Position numbers and translations under genes: made by a program. This document shows, piece by piece, positions 32,745 through 41,884 of a stretch of DNA of 64,000 nt. The stretch lies in NCBI RefSeq assembly GCF_002954775.1, contig NZ_PJME01000006.1, forward strand, positions 124,001 through 188,000. The letters run 5' to 3'. The notes below the pieces were generated by a model. The model saw nothing but the letters and a program-made list of their open reading frames with translations, was not told the origin of the DNA and did no database searches. Source of the stretch: Streptomyces geranii (lineage in GTDB: Bacteria; Actinomycetota; Actinomycetes; Streptomycetales; Streptomycetaceae). Each line of letters starts with the position of its first letter. Positions within the stretch are counted from its first letter, which is position 1.

Positions 32745-34256
32745 CTACCACTTACCTGGCGCATAGTCCTTCAAAAACACCCCGTACACGTCCTCCCCCG
32801 CCTCCCCGCGCACGACCGGGTCGTATACACGAGCCGCCCCATCCACAAGATCAAGCGGCGCATGGAACCCCTCGTCCGCCAGCCGCAGCTTGTCGTAATG
32901 AGGCCGCTCGTCAGTGATCCACCCGGTGTCCACCGACGTCATCAGAATCCCGTCGGCCTGGAACATCTCCTGCGCACTGGTCCGCGTCACCATGTTCATC
33001 GCGGCCTTCGCCGCATTCGTGTTCGGATGCCCCGCACCCTTGTACCCACGCCCGAACACCCCCTCCATCGCCGACACGTTGACGACATACGCGCGCCCGC
33101 TCTCGGCCGCCCGCGCCGCCCCCGCCATCGCCGGACGCAACTTGCTGATCAGGATGAACGGCGCCGTGTAGTTGCACAGCTGGGTCTCCAGCAACTCCAC
33201 CGGGGAGATCTGCTCGATCGTCTGCACCCACGTGTTGGTGTCGACGACGTCCGGGACAAGACCTCCCGCGTCGATGGCGGTCCCGTCGAGGTGCCGGGCG
33301 ACGCTGGCGTTGCCCGCGACCAGGGCGAGGTCGGCGACCTGCTGGGCGTCGATGCCGCTGATGCCGACGGGCAGCGCGGCAAGTCCGTCGACCGCGCCGG
33401 AGTTGAACGCGCCGATGACATGGTGGGCGGGCAGCTCACCGGCGGGCAGCGGAGCGCTCTCGGCCTCGACGAGCGCGGCGTACGCGGACGGCAGCCGTCG
33501 TACCGTCTGGGTCGCGTTGTTGATCAGGATGTCGAGGGTGCCCTGCTCGGCGATCCGGTCGGCGAGGGCGACGACCTGGGCCGGGTCGCGCAGGTCGGTG
33601 CCGACGACCTCCAGGCGGTGCAGCCAGTCCGCCGAGTCGTCCATGGCCTTGAAGCGGCGGATGGCGTCCTTGGGGAACCGGGTGGTGATCGTGGTGTGCG
33701 CGCCGTCGCGCAGCAGCCGCAGCGCGATGTACATGCCGATCTTGGCCCGGCCGCCGGTGAGCAGCGCGCGCTTGCCGGTGAGGTCGGTGCGGGCGTCGCG
33801 GCGGGAGCGGTTGAGGGCGGCGCAGTCCTGGCAGAGCTGGTGGTAGAAGTAGTCGACCTCGACGTACCGGGTCTTGCAGGTGTAGCAGGAGCGGGGGCGC
33901 TGGAGTATCCCCGCGATCTGCCCGGCCTCGGTCACCGACGACGGCAGGATGCCCTCGGTCTCGTCGTCGATGCGCTGGGCGGAGCCGGTCGCCGTGGACT
34001 CGGTGACCGCCTTGTCGTGGGCGGTCTTGGACGCCCGGCGCTCCTGCCTGCGGCGCTGCTTGACCGTGCGGTAGACACCGGCGGTGGCTCGGCGCACGGC
34101 GATGGCGTCGGGGTGGTCGACGTCCAGTTTGTCGAGTTCTTCGAGCACGCTGAGGCAGACGGCCATGCGCTCGGGGTCGATGCCGGGACCGTGGGAGACG
34201 TTGTCCACGTCTTCCTGGCCGTCCACAGCCGTCGGGCCGTCCTCTGTCACCGTCAT
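32745..34256 (-). CDS. SDR-type oxidoreductase with N-terminal Cys4 (zinc-ribbon-like) domain
   Basis: 503 residues, about twice the SDR size. ATG 34256 has AGGGAA upstream. Residues 1-120 are helical and charged. CYTC-x17-CQDC (about 124-146) is a Cys4 motif likely to bind zinc. The SDR core follows: GKRALLTGGRAKIGMYIALRLLRDG (T-G-G-R-A-K-I-G nucleotide loop), INNATQTV and a long insertion (about 280-375, SAPLPAGELPAHHVIG ... TWVQTIEQISPVELLE). A late active-site candidate is YKGAGHPNTNAAKAAM. The insertion and Cys4 domain set it apart from ordinary SDRs. Function unknown. Confidence 0.8.
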   Translation of the reverse strand: MTVTEDGPTAVDGQEDVDNVSHGPGIDPERMAVCLSVLEELDKLDVDHPDAIAVRRATAGVYRTVKQRRRQERRASKTAHDKAVTESTATGSAQRIDDETEGILPSSVTEAGQIAGILQRPRSCYTCKTRYVEVDYFYHQLCQDCAALNRSRRDARTDLTGKRALLTGGRAKIGMYIALRLLRDGAHTTITTRFPKDAIRRFKAMDDSADWLHRLEVVGTDLRDPAQVVALADRIAEQGTLDILINNATQTVRRLPSAYAALVEAESAPLPAGELPAHHVIGAFNSGAVDGLAALPVGISGIDAQQVADLALVAGNASVARHLDGTAIDAGGLVPDVVDTNTWVQTIEQISPVELLETQLCNYTAPFILISKLRPAMAGAARAAESGRAYVVNVSAMEGVFGRGYKGAGHPNTNAAKAAMNMVTRTSAQEMFQADGILMTSVDTGWITDERPHYDKLRLADEGFHAPLDLVDGAARVYDPVVRGEAGEDVYGVFLKDYAPGKW

Positions 34257-34384
34257 CGCGCTGCCGTTCCCTGGGGTCGCCGTCGCGGCGCCTTGACCGC
34301 GCCCGCTCTCGAACAGGCGATTTTACGGAAGCCCGACCCCAGTCACCAAACCCGCGACGATCATGCCCCTGCTCAGCGGGCCGT

Positions 34385-35731
34385 TCAGAGGGCGCAGGCG
34401 GCGACCAGCCCCGCCACTTCCGCCGAGACGGCGGCGGCGAACCGGTCGAGGTCCGGCACGGCTTCCGCGTCCGCGACAAGCCCGAAATGCACGTGCCCCC
34501 GATACGTCGAGATGGCGACCGCCAGCGACTGTCCCTGGGCGAGGGGAGCGAAGGGGTAGACCTCGACCAGCGGATTGCCACCGAGCCGCAGCCCGAGGCT
34601 CGGCAGCGGCACGCTGGTGACGAGGATGTCGAACCACAGCCGGGCCGCCTGCTTGACCAGCGGTCCGCCGAGCCGGTGTCCGAGCGGCGGCACATGGTCG
34701 GCCAGCAGCGCCACCGCGCCCGCACCCCGCCCGGGGCCCGCGTCCTTGTTGCGGTCCATGGCACCGCGTACGGAGTCGAGGCGCCGCAGCGGGTCCGGAT
34801 CGTCGACGGGCAGCCGCATCAGATAGCCGGAGAGCCGGTTGCCCTGGGGGTGCGCGGTGCGCGGACGCCGTTTCGAGACGGGGATGAGCGCACGCGGCGC
34901 GACCCCCTCGCTGCCGTCGCCGCGCTCGTCGAGCCAGCGCCGCAGTGCTCCGGCGACGACGGCGATGAGTACGTCGTTGACGGTGCCGCCCGCCGTCTTG
35001 CGCACCCGGTGGATGTCGTCGAGGTCGAGGAGGACTCCGGCGGTACGACGGGTGCCGCTCGGCTCGGCCACGAGCGCGGCGGAGGAGCGCTCGCCCAGCG
35101 TGCCCAGGCCGGAGCGGGCCACGGAGGCGCCGATGTCCAGGGCCCGGCCCACGTCGGAGAAGGCGCCGCGCACCAGGCCGGGCAGCTTGCGCACGTCCGG
35201 GAAGAGGCCCGTGGCCGGCGGTTCGGGGCGCGGGCGCGGCGCCGGCAGGTCGAGCGGGTCCATGACACCGGCGGCAAGGGTGAGGGCGCGCAGGCCGTCG
35301 GCGAGGGCGTGGTGGAACTTGAAGAGGACGGCGAAGGAGGTGCCGTCCTCGCCGGGCAGGACGTGTGCCTCCCACGGCGGCCGGCCGCGCTGCAGCGAGC
35401 GTTCCATGAGCCGTCCGGCCTCGGCGTGGAAGTCGGCGGTGGGGGCGTGCAGCCGGACGTGGTCGAGCGGGTCGAAGTCCGGGGCGGTCTCGCGGGTGGC
35501 GCCGCCGAAGGCCAGCGGGAGCAGCGGCTGCCAGACGTCGCGGATGCGCATGCGCAGTCCGGGTACGGCGGCGGCGCGGGCGGCGAGGAGGTCGGCCGCG
35601 TGGGCTCCGGCGGCGGGTGAGTGGGTGGAGAAGACACCGAGGGCGCCCAGGTGCATGGGGTGCAGGTCGGAGTCGATGTTCCAGAACGCCAGGTCGAGGG
35701 GGGCGAGCAGGTCCGAGGTCTCAGAGGTCAA
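34385..35731 (-). CDS. Wax ester synthase/diacylglycerol acyltransferase (WS/DGAT)
   Basis: 448 residues from TTG 35731; a longer frame exists, but homologues begin near LLAPLDLAFWNID. Catalytic motif HHALADG (about 138-144, HHxxxDG) is intact. The C-terminal DUF1298 part includes NDVLIAVVAGALRRWL, QGNRLSGYLMRLPVDDPDPLRRL and LVTSVPLP. It transfers fatty acyl-CoA to diacylglycerol or alcohols, making storage triacylglycerol. From memory it corresponds to SCO0958, the DGAT of S. coelicolor. The start codon is the least certain part. Confidence 0.9.
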   Translation of the reverse strand: MTSETSDLLAPLDLAFWNIDSDLHPMHLGALGVFSTHSPAAGAHAADLLAARAAAVPGLRMRIRDVWQPLLPLAFGGATRETAPDFDPLDHVRLHAPTADFHAEAGRLMERSLQRGRPPWEAHVLPGEDGTSFAVLFKFHHALADGLRALTLAAGVMDPLDLPAPRPRPEPPATGLFPDVRKLPGLVRGAFSDVGRALDIGASVARSGLGTLGERSSAALVAEPSGTRRTAGVLLDLDDIHRVRKTAGGTVNDVLIAVVAGALRRWLDERGDGSEGVAPRALIPVSKRRPRTAHPQGNRLSGYLMRLPVDDPDPLRRLDSVRGAMDRNKDAGPGRGAGAVALLADHVPPLGHRLGGPLVKQAARLWFDILVTSVPLPSLGLRLGGNPLVEVYPFAPLAQGQSLAVAISTYRGHVHFGLVADAEAVPDLDRFAAAVSAEVAGLVAACAL

Positions 35732-35830
35732 GGGATCGCTCTCGCGTCGACTACGGGTGAGCCAGCAGTCAATCGCCTGCGGCCGATTACGGTCAAGTAC
35801 GATCAAGCTACGCACAGTTAACAACGGATT

Positions 35831-35863
35831 AAGTCCCGCTGCTCCGCGAGCAGCGGGACTTAA
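35831..35863 (-). terminator. Terminator hairpin after the GH92 gene
   Basis: Perfect 14-bp arms TAAGTCCCGCTGCT (35831-35844) and AGCAGCGGGACTTA (35850-35863) with a 5-nt loop, 57 nt after the GH92 stop and upstream of the WS/DGAT start. On the minus strand it is followed by a T-rich stretch. Confidence 0.8.
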
Positions 35864-35920
35864 GTGACTTATGAGGTTACGTCACTGCCCGCGGGAGGCT
35901 CCGGGGACGCAACCGGCCCG

Positions 35921-38233
35921 CTATCGCAGGGCGGGCGGCGCATCCTCCGCTTCCGTACCCCACCCGGACGGCTCCGGGCCGACCGTGAACTCCAGCGCAC
36001 GCGCACCCCGTAGCAACGCGCTCGTCACATACGTACGGCTGTACGAAGTCCCGTCGACGGCCACCGACTGGACGTACCGTCGGCTGTCCGACGTACCCGG
36101 TGCCGTCACCGTGAGGGCGCCGAGGGGGTAGTAGTCGGGGTCGAGGGTGAGGTCGACCCGGTCGAAGACGGGGGTGGACAGGCCCCAGGTGTCGTAGCCG
36201 GGCTGTACCGGGAAGATCCCGATCGCGGACAGGACGTGCCAGGCGGACATGGTGCCCATGTCGTCGTTGCCGGTCATGCCGGTCGGGCCGTCCGTGTAGA
36301 GGGTCAGGGCGGCGTGCACGACCTCCGTCGTCTTCCAGGGCCGGCCCGTGGAGAGATAGGTGTAGGGGGCGGTGAGGTCGACCTCGTTCTGGGGGTTGTA
36401 CTTGTCCGCGTTGTAGTAGGCGTACGGGCCGTTCACCCACACCTCGCGGGCCGTCCGGGCCGGGTCGGCCTTCAGCTGGTCGTAGGCGAAGAAGGCGTCG
36501 AGCCGCTTGTCGGCGGCCTCCCTGCCGCCGAGCAGGTCCACCAGTCCGGGCAGGTCCTGCGGGACCAGCCACTGGTACTGCCAGGCCGTGCCCTCGTGGA
36601 AGCCCTCGCCGACGGCCGGATCGGGGTCGCCGGTGAAGGCTCCGGCGCCGTCCCGGGGGCGGAAGAACCCTGTGGCGGGGTCGAGGACGGCTCGGTAGCT
36701 CTGTGCCCGGCGGGCGTAGCGGTCGGCGTCAGCCCGGTGGCCGAGGTCGCGGGCCATCTGGGCCAGCATCGCGTCGGACAGGGCGTATTCGAGGGTGACG
36801 GAGGCGCCCCAGTGGTAGTCCGAGTCGCCGAGCTTGGTGCGCGGGCGGCCCTTCACATAGGGCGCGAAGCCGTTCGCGATGTACTCCTTGTTCGCCTCGC
36901 GCCCGAGCATGGGCAGGGCGGTGGGAGGCACGCCGTCGGCGTTCTTCTTCAGGGCGCGGTAGGCGCGCTCCTCGTGGCCGTGCAGGAGGCCCTGCTGGTA
37001 GGCGTGGGTGAGGAAGGGAGTGACCGGGTCGCCGGTCATGATGTTGGTCTCGACCGTGCCGTAGCCCCACTTGGGGAGCCAGCCGCCCTCCTCGTCGATC
37101 TTCAGCACCGAGAGCGCCATGTCCCGGGCCTCGCGGGGCGCGAGCAGCGACAGGAGTTGGGCCTGGGTGCGGTAGGTGTCCCAGAGGGACCAGTTCTGAT
37201 AATACGTGAAGTCCCGTGCGCGGTGGATCCTCAGGTCCCAGCCGGTGTAGCGGCCGTCGGCGTCGCTGCCGATGTTCGGGGCGAGGAAGCTGCGGTAGAG
37301 AGACGAGTAGAAGGTCCGCCGGAGGGTCTCCGAGCCGCCGGTCACGGCGACGTCGTCGAGGCGAGCCTCCCAGAGGTCCCGGGCCGCCTCCCGTACGGCG
37401 TCGAAGGAGTGGCCGCCCTCGGCGCTCAGGTTGCCCGCCGCGCCCTCCGCGTCGACGTACGACAGCGCGGTGGTCGCCTCGACACTGCGGTCCCCGTCGG
37501 TCGTGTCGAAGCGGACGTAGGCGCCGTCCGCTCCGGTGCGGGAGCCGTCGGTGACCGTGGAGCCGTCCCAGGTGCCGTACGCCGTGAAGGGGCGGTCGAA
37601 GCGGGTGATCGTGTGGACGGTGTACGGCTTGGTGCCCCGGCAGAAGCCGGAGCCGGTGATGGTCGTACGGACGGTGCGGTCGTCGAGGATCTCGACGCGG
37701 TTCGCCACCTTGGTGTGCAGGGACTGGCCCGCGTTGAGGAGGACGTTGGCCTTGGTGGTCGCCGGGAAGGTGTAGCGCTGGACGCCGGTGCGGTGGGTCG
37801 CCGTCAGTTCGGCGTCGATGCCCGATTCGAGGCCGACCCGGTAGTAGCCGGGAGCGGCGCGCTCCTGGTCGTGGCCGTACTCGGCGGCGTAGGTCGCGTA
37901 GTCGGTGCTCGTGATGTCGCCGGTCGTCGGGAGGACCGGCAGGTCGCCGCCGATCCGGCAGCCGACGCCCGAGAGGTGGACGAGGGAGAAGCCCCTGATG
38001 CGGGTCTGGGAGTGGCGGTAGCCGGTCTTGTGCCCGGTGTCGGGTGACAGCTGGACCATGCCGAAGGGCACGGTCGCGCCGGGGAAGGTGTTGCCCTCGT
38101 TCTCGGTGCCGATGAACGGGTTGACGAGGTCGGTGAGCCGCTCGGCGCGGGCTTGGGCGGCCGGGGCGGCGAGGGCGCCGGCGAACAGGGCGGCGGCCGT
38201 CACCGCCCCGGCGGTGCGCAGCGTCCATCTCAC
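35921..38233 (-). CDS. Secreted GH92 alpha-mannosidase
   Basis: 770 residues from GTG 38233, chosen for GGAGG 8 nt upstream; upstream ATGs give an unusual N-terminal extension. Sec signal (VRWTLRTAGAVTAAALFAGALAAPAAQA). GH92 order is clear: DLVNPFIGTENEGNTFPGATVPFGMVQLSPDTG at the N-terminus (beta-sandwich), GFSLVHLSGVGC, the barrel with YYQNWSLWDTYRTQAQLL, GYGTVETNIMTGDP, EYALSDAMLAQMA and near the end GMTGNDDMGTMSAWHVLSAIGIFPVQPG, the signature block with the catalytic acids. Ca2+-dependent exo-alpha-mannosidase for N-glycans or fungal mannan; linkage not predictable. Confidence 0.93.
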   Translation of the reverse strand: MRWTLRTAGAVTAAALFAGALAAPAAQARAERLTDLVNPFIGTENEGNTFPGATVPFGMVQLSPDTGHKTGYRHSQTRIRGFSLVHLSGVGCRIGGDLPVLPTTGDITSTDYATYAAEYGHDQERAAPGYYRVGLESGIDAELTATHRTGVQRYTFPATTKANVLLNAGQSLHTKVANRVEILDDRTVRTTITGSGFCRGTKPYTVHTITRFDRPFTAYGTWDGSTVTDGSRTGADGAYVRFDTTDGDRSVEATTALSYVDAEGAAGNLSAEGGHSFDAVREAARDLWEARLDDVAVTGGSETLRRTFYSSLYRSFLAPNIGSDADGRYTGWDLRIHRARDFTYYQNWSLWDTYRTQAQLLSLLAPREARDMALSVLKIDEEGGWLPKWGYGTVETNIMTGDPVTPFLTHAYQQGLLHGHEERAYRALKKNADGVPPTALPMLGREANKEYIANGFAPYVKGRPRTKLGDSDYHWGASVTLEYALSDAMLAQMARDLGHRADADRYARRAQSYRAVLDPATGFFRPRDGAGAFTGDPDPAVGEGFHEGTAWQYQWLVPQDLPGLVDLLGGREAADKRLDAFFAYDQLKADPARTAREVWVNGPYAYYNADKYNPQNEVDLTAPYTYLSTGRPWKTTEVVHAALTLYTDGPTGMTGNDDMGTMSAWHVLSAIGIFPVQPGYDTWGLSTPVFDRVDLTLDPDYYPLGALTVTAPGTSDSRRYVQSVAVDGTSYSRTYVTSALLRGARALEFTVGPEPSGWGTEAEDAPPALR

Positions 38234-38384
38234 AGGGAGGTCCTCCGTGGGCTCGGGCCGGATGGCGGTCGTGCCCCGCATCCGTTCCTCGCCGGACGTC
38301 CCGATCCGCGCCCCGACCGGCACGGTCACCTCGGGGCCGCACGGCAACAGCCCGTTCGGCTCACTCGCCGGAGCCCGGACGCAC

Positions 38385-38422
38385 CGACGGCCCCGGTGAG
38401 CACGGGCTCACCGGGGCCGTCG
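38385..38422 (-). terminator. Terminator hairpin after glgC
   Basis: 17-bp perfect stem CGACGGCCCCGGTGAGC (38385-38401) with GCTCACCGGGGCCGTCG (38406-38422), loop of 4 nt, 20 nt past the glgC stop. Confidence 0.85.
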
Positions 38423-38441
38423 GGGGCGTGGGCACGCCGGT

Positions 38442-39662
38442 CTACGTCACGCGCTGGCCCTTGCCGAGGCCGATCACCCCGCCCTTGGAAACGGTGTACA
38501 GCTCGGCGTCGCGCTCCGGGTTGACGCCGATCGTCGCGCCCGGCGGGACCTCGACGTTCTTGTCGAGGACGGCCCCGCGCACGATCGCGCCCCGTCCGAT
38601 GCGCACGTTGTCGTGCAGGATCGACCCCTGCACGACGGCCCCCGGGTCGACCAGGACCCCGGGCGAGAGCACCGAGCGCGTGACCTGGCCCCGGATCAGG
38701 CACCCCGCGCTGATGATCGACTCGCTGGCGATGCCGCCGGCGTTGAAGCGGGCGGGCGACAGCTGGCCGGAGTGGGTGTAGACGGGCCAGCTGCGGTTGT
38801 AGAGGTTGAAGGCCGGGCGCTCGGCGATCAGGTCCATGTGGGCGTCGTAGTACGCGTCGAGCGTCCCGACGTCCCGCCAGTAGCCCTGGTCGCGTGTCGT
38901 CTCGCCGGGCACGTGGTTCTCGCTGAAGTCGTACAGCTGGGCCTCGCCCCGCTCGGTGAGCGCGGGCAGGATCGAACCGCCCATGTCGTGCACGGAGTCG
39001 CCGTCCTCGGCGTCCCGCTGGAGGGCCTCGATCAGGGCCTTGGTGGTGAAGATGTAGTTGCCCATCGAGGCGAACACGGCCTCCGGGTCGTCGGCGAGGC
39101 CTGGCGGGTCGGCGGGCTTCTCCAGGAAGCCCTGCACGGTCTGGTTGTCCGTGCCTGGAGTGATCACCCCGAAGGCCGACGACTCGGTGCGCGGCACCCG
39201 GATGCCCGCGACCGTGACCCCGGCGCCGCCCTCGATGTGCTGGTTGAGCATCTGGCGGGGGTCCATGCGGTACACGTGGTCGGCACCGAACACGGCGACG
39301 TAGTCGGGCTGTTCGTCGTGCACGAGGTTGAGGGACTGCAGGATGGCGTCCGCGCTGCCCAGGAACCAGCGCGGCCCGAGGCGCTGCTGGGCCGGGACCG
39401 GCGTGACGTAGTTACCGAGCAGACTGGACATCCGCCAGGTGGTGGTGATGTGCCGGTCCAGCGAGTGCGACTTGTACTGCGTGAGCACGCAGATGCGCAG
39501 GATGTCCGCGTTGACGAGATTGGACAGGACGAAGTCCACCAGGCGATACGTTCCGCCAAAGGTGACCGCCGGTTTCGCCCGGTCGGCGGTCAGGGGCATC
39601 AGCCGCTTGCCCTCTCCGCCCGCCAGTACGATCCCGAGCACAGAAGGTCCACCACGACGCAT
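38442..39662 (-). CDS. glgC: Glucose-1-phosphate adenylyltransferase (ADP-glucose pyrophosphorylase)
   Basis: 406 residues from ATG 39662 (GGGGAG upstream). Nucleotidyltransferase domain: [28 protein letters not shown] (about 9-36, with the signature GGxGxRLxPLT), [10 protein letters not shown], and a C-terminal left-handed beta-helix with hexapeptide repeats (about 290-395). Makes ADP-glucose from glucose-1-phosphate and ATP for glycogen or maltose-1-phosphate synthesis. Follows glgA in the same direction with a 53-nt gap, so probably one transcript. Confidence 0.95.
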   Translation of the reverse strand: MRRGGPSVLGIVLAGGEGKRLMPLTADRAKPAVTFGGTYRLVDFVLSNLVNADILRICVLTQYKSHSLDRHITTTWRMSSLLGNYVTPVPAQQRLGPRWFLGSADAILQSLNLVHDEQPDYVAVFGADHVYRMDPRQMLNQHIEGGAGVTVAGIRVPRTESSAFGVITPGTDNQTVQGFLEKPADPPGLADDPEAVFASMGNYIFTTKALIEALQRDAEDGDSVHDMGGSILPALTERGEAQLYDFSENHVPGETTRDQGYWRDVGTLDAYYDAHMDLIAERPAFNLYNRSWPVYTHSGQLSPARFNAGGIASESIISAGCLIRGQVTRSVLSPGVLVDPGAVVQGSILHDNVRIGRGAIVRGAVLDKNVEVPPGATIGVNPERDAELYTVSKGGVIGLGKGQRVT

Positions 39663-39715
39663 CGCCGCTCCCCTCACCGTGGTTGTGCACGATCCTTGCC
39701 CGCACGCCGGTCGCG

Positions 39716-40885
39716 CTAAGCCTGTTGACCCGTTTTGAGGATCTCCTCGTAGAGCCGCACGGTACGCCGGGCCACCGCGTCCCATCCGAACTCGCCCACC
39801 GCGCGTTCCCGTCCGGCCTCCCCCATCCGCCGGGCGCCGTCCGGATCACCGAGTACGGAGTCCAGGGCGCGCGCGAGGTCCGCCTCGAAGACCCGCGGGT
39901 CCTCGTCCAGGGAGACGAGCACACCGGTCTTGCCGTCGTCGACCACCTCGGGGATGCCGCCGACCCGGGAGGCCACCACGGGAGTCCCGCAGGCCATCGC
40001 CTCCAGGTTGACGATACCCAGTGGCTCGTACACCGAGGGGCAGACGAAGACTGCGGCGTGGGTGAGGAGCTGGATGACGTCCGGGCGCGGCAGCATCTGC
40101 GGGATCCAGAAGACGCCTTCGCGTACGGCGCTCAGCTCCTGGAAGAGTTCGCGGAACTCCCGGTCGATCTCCGGGGTGTCCGGGGCGCCCGCGCACAGCA
40201 CTACCTGGGCGGCCGGGTCGATGTCCCGCACCGCGCGCAGCAGGTGCGGGACGCCCTTCTGCCGGGTGATGCGGCCGACGAACAGGACGAAGGGCCGGTC
40301 CGGGTCGACGCCGATCCGGGCGAGGGCGTCGGTGCCGTGGTCGGGGCGGTACAGGGCGGTGTCGATGCCGTTGTGCACGACATGCACGGTGGCCGGGTCG
40401 AGGGCCGGGTAGCAGGCGAGGATGTCCTCGCGCATCGCCCCGGACACGGCGATCACCGCGTCGGCGGCCTCGATCGCCGTGCGTTCGGCCCAGCTCGACA
40501 GGGCGTAGCCGCCGCCGAGCTGCTCGGCCTTCCAGGGGCGCAGGGGCTCCAGGGAGTGCGCGGTCATCACGTGCGGGATGCCGTACAGGAGCTTGGCGAA
40601 GTGGCCGGCCAGGTTGGCGTACCAGGTGTGGGAGTGGACCAGCTCGCGGCCTTCGAGGGCGGCGGCGATGGAGAGGTCCGTGGAGAAGGTCCGCAGGGCG
40701 TCGTTGGCGCCGTCCAGCGCGGACCAGGGGCGGTGGCGGATCACTCCGACGCCGCGTCCCTCGCCCCAGCAGTGCACCTCCAGGTCGGTGAGGGCGCCCA
40801 ACTCGCGGGCCAGGAACTCGACATGGACGCCCGCGCCGCCGTACACATCCGGCGGGTACTCCCGGGTCAGCAGGCCCACACGCAC
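39716..40885 (-). CDS. glgA: GT4 glycogen synthase / maltose-1-phosphate synthase (GlgA/GlgM)
   Basis: 389 residues from GTG 40885 (GGGAG upstream); a longer frame to 41101 is low-complexity and belongs to another gene's region. GT4 fold: [19 protein letters not shown] at the N-terminus (donor-binding Gly loop), [14 protein letters not shown] (central linker) and the EPLGIVNLE motif (E-x7-E, about 305-313). It uses ADP-glucose. In mycobacteria the same family makes alpha-maltose-1-phosphate for GlgE, so GlgM is a real alternative name. Genes for GlgE or TreS are not in the window. Confidence 0.9.
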   Translation of the reverse strand: MRVGLLTREYPPDVYGGAGVHVEFLARELGALTDLEVHCWGEGRGVGVIRHRPWSALDGANDALRTFSTDLSIAAALEGRELVHSHTWYANLAGHFAKLLYGIPHVMTAHSLEPLRPWKAEQLGGGYALSSWAERTAIEAADAVIAVSGAMREDILACYPALDPATVHVVHNGIDTALYRPDHGTDALARIGVDPDRPFVLFVGRITRQKGVPHLLRAVRDIDPAAQVVLCAGAPDTPEIDREFRELFQELSAVREGVFWIPQMLPRPDVIQLLTHAAVFVCPSVYEPLGIVNLEAMACGTPVVASRVGGIPEVVDDGKTGVLVSLDEDPRVFEADLARALDSVLGDPDGARRMGEAGRERAVGEFGWDAVARRTVRLYEEILKTGQQA

Positions 40886-40922
40886 CCAAAACTCCCTGTC
40901 TCGGCGGTTGGTTCCCACATGG

Positions 40923-41717
40923 TCACCCAGATGTGCCCTCCGGGGAAGAGCGTGGGGCCCTGGTGAAGCAGCAGTCTCCGCAGATCCCGCCGCCGGGCAC
41001 CCGGTAGTAGAGGCAGCAGCTGCGCCGCCGGAAGGCGGTTCCGGTGAGGGTTCCGGTCGGGGCGAGACGGGGGTGGGTGAAGAGTTCGGCGGCGAGGGCA
41101 CGGGCGCGTGCGCCGGCGCCCGGGTCCGCTCCGCGCGCCCACCGGTCCAGCTCGCGGGCCGCGCCGGCGAGGGCGGAGCCCGCGTTGCCCCAGAGCAGGC
41201 CCTCGGCGACGCCGTAGCGGGCGTGCAGGAGGGCGGTGAGGGGCTCCAGGTGCCGTCGTACGACGATGTCCGCGACCGTCGCCGCGTCGGCGGGCCGGGG
41301 GCGTACCTCCGTCAGCCACAGGTCGTCGGGGGCGCTCGCGGCGGCGTCCCAGAGGAGGAGGCGGGGGTCCAGGTCGGGGACCTGGCCGTAGCGAACCGCG
41401 CAGCCCAGGGCGATGGACCACAGGCGGGCCGCGAGTGCCTGTTGGGCGATCGACGCGGAAACCCGCAGCTCAGCGATGCGGAGACGGTCCGCGACCGTTC
41501 GGACACGAAAAGTTATGGAATCCGCGTAAACGTTCTCATCGTGATCTGTGTACGCCTGGGCGAGCGTCGGGGGCAGGTCGGTGGGGGCTCCGGCCGTTCG
41601 TAGTACGAAGAAGCCGCCGAGCGGTCGGAGCGCCGCGAGATCGGGGTCGAGGTCCACGAAAGGCAGTAGTACCAGGTCGGGCCGTAGCTCGGAGCAGCGG
41701 CTCCACCCCCGCGTCAC
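40923..41717 (-). CDS. (2Fe-2S)-binding, FhuF-like protein
   Basis: 264 residues at most. The C-terminus has CCLYYRVPGGGICGDCCF, the C-C-x10-C-x2-C cluster ligands of FhuF-type ferric-siderophore reductases. The rest is Ala/Leu-rich and soluble, with LGGFFVLRTA near the front. The start is uncertain: GTG 41717 is used; a shorter start within the first 40 residues is possible. Upstream of glgA by 38 nt on the same strand. A siderophore locus is not visible here, so function is open. Confidence 0.75.
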   Translation of the reverse strand: MTRGWSRCSELRPDLVLLPFVDLDPDLAALRPLGGFFVLRTAGAPTDLPPTLAQAYTDHDENVYADSITFRVRTVADRLRIAELRVSASIAQQALAARLWSIALGCAVRYGQVPDLDPRLLLWDAAASAPDDLWLTEVRPRPADAATVADIVVRRHLEPLTALLHARYGVAEGLLWGNAGSALAGAARELDRWARGADPGAGARARALAAELFTHPRLAPTGTLTGTAFRRRSCCLYYRVPGGGICGDCCFTRAPRSSPEGTSG

Positions 41718-41884
41718 CCACCCTGGGGAGGACGTCCGGCCCGGCGTACTCCATCGGCAGTAGGACCCAATGAATGCTCTGGTACGACGCGGTGGCGCGC
41801 GCGAGGGGGGATCGTAGTGACTATGGAAGCCGACCGTTCGCCGCGTCGGGCCGCCGGCCCGCGCCGCACGCAGAGGAGTTGCTC

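Noticed and set aside
35731..35824. Longer WS/DGAT N-terminus from about 35824
   Set aside because: The extra residues do not resemble the family and cover likely promoter sequence.
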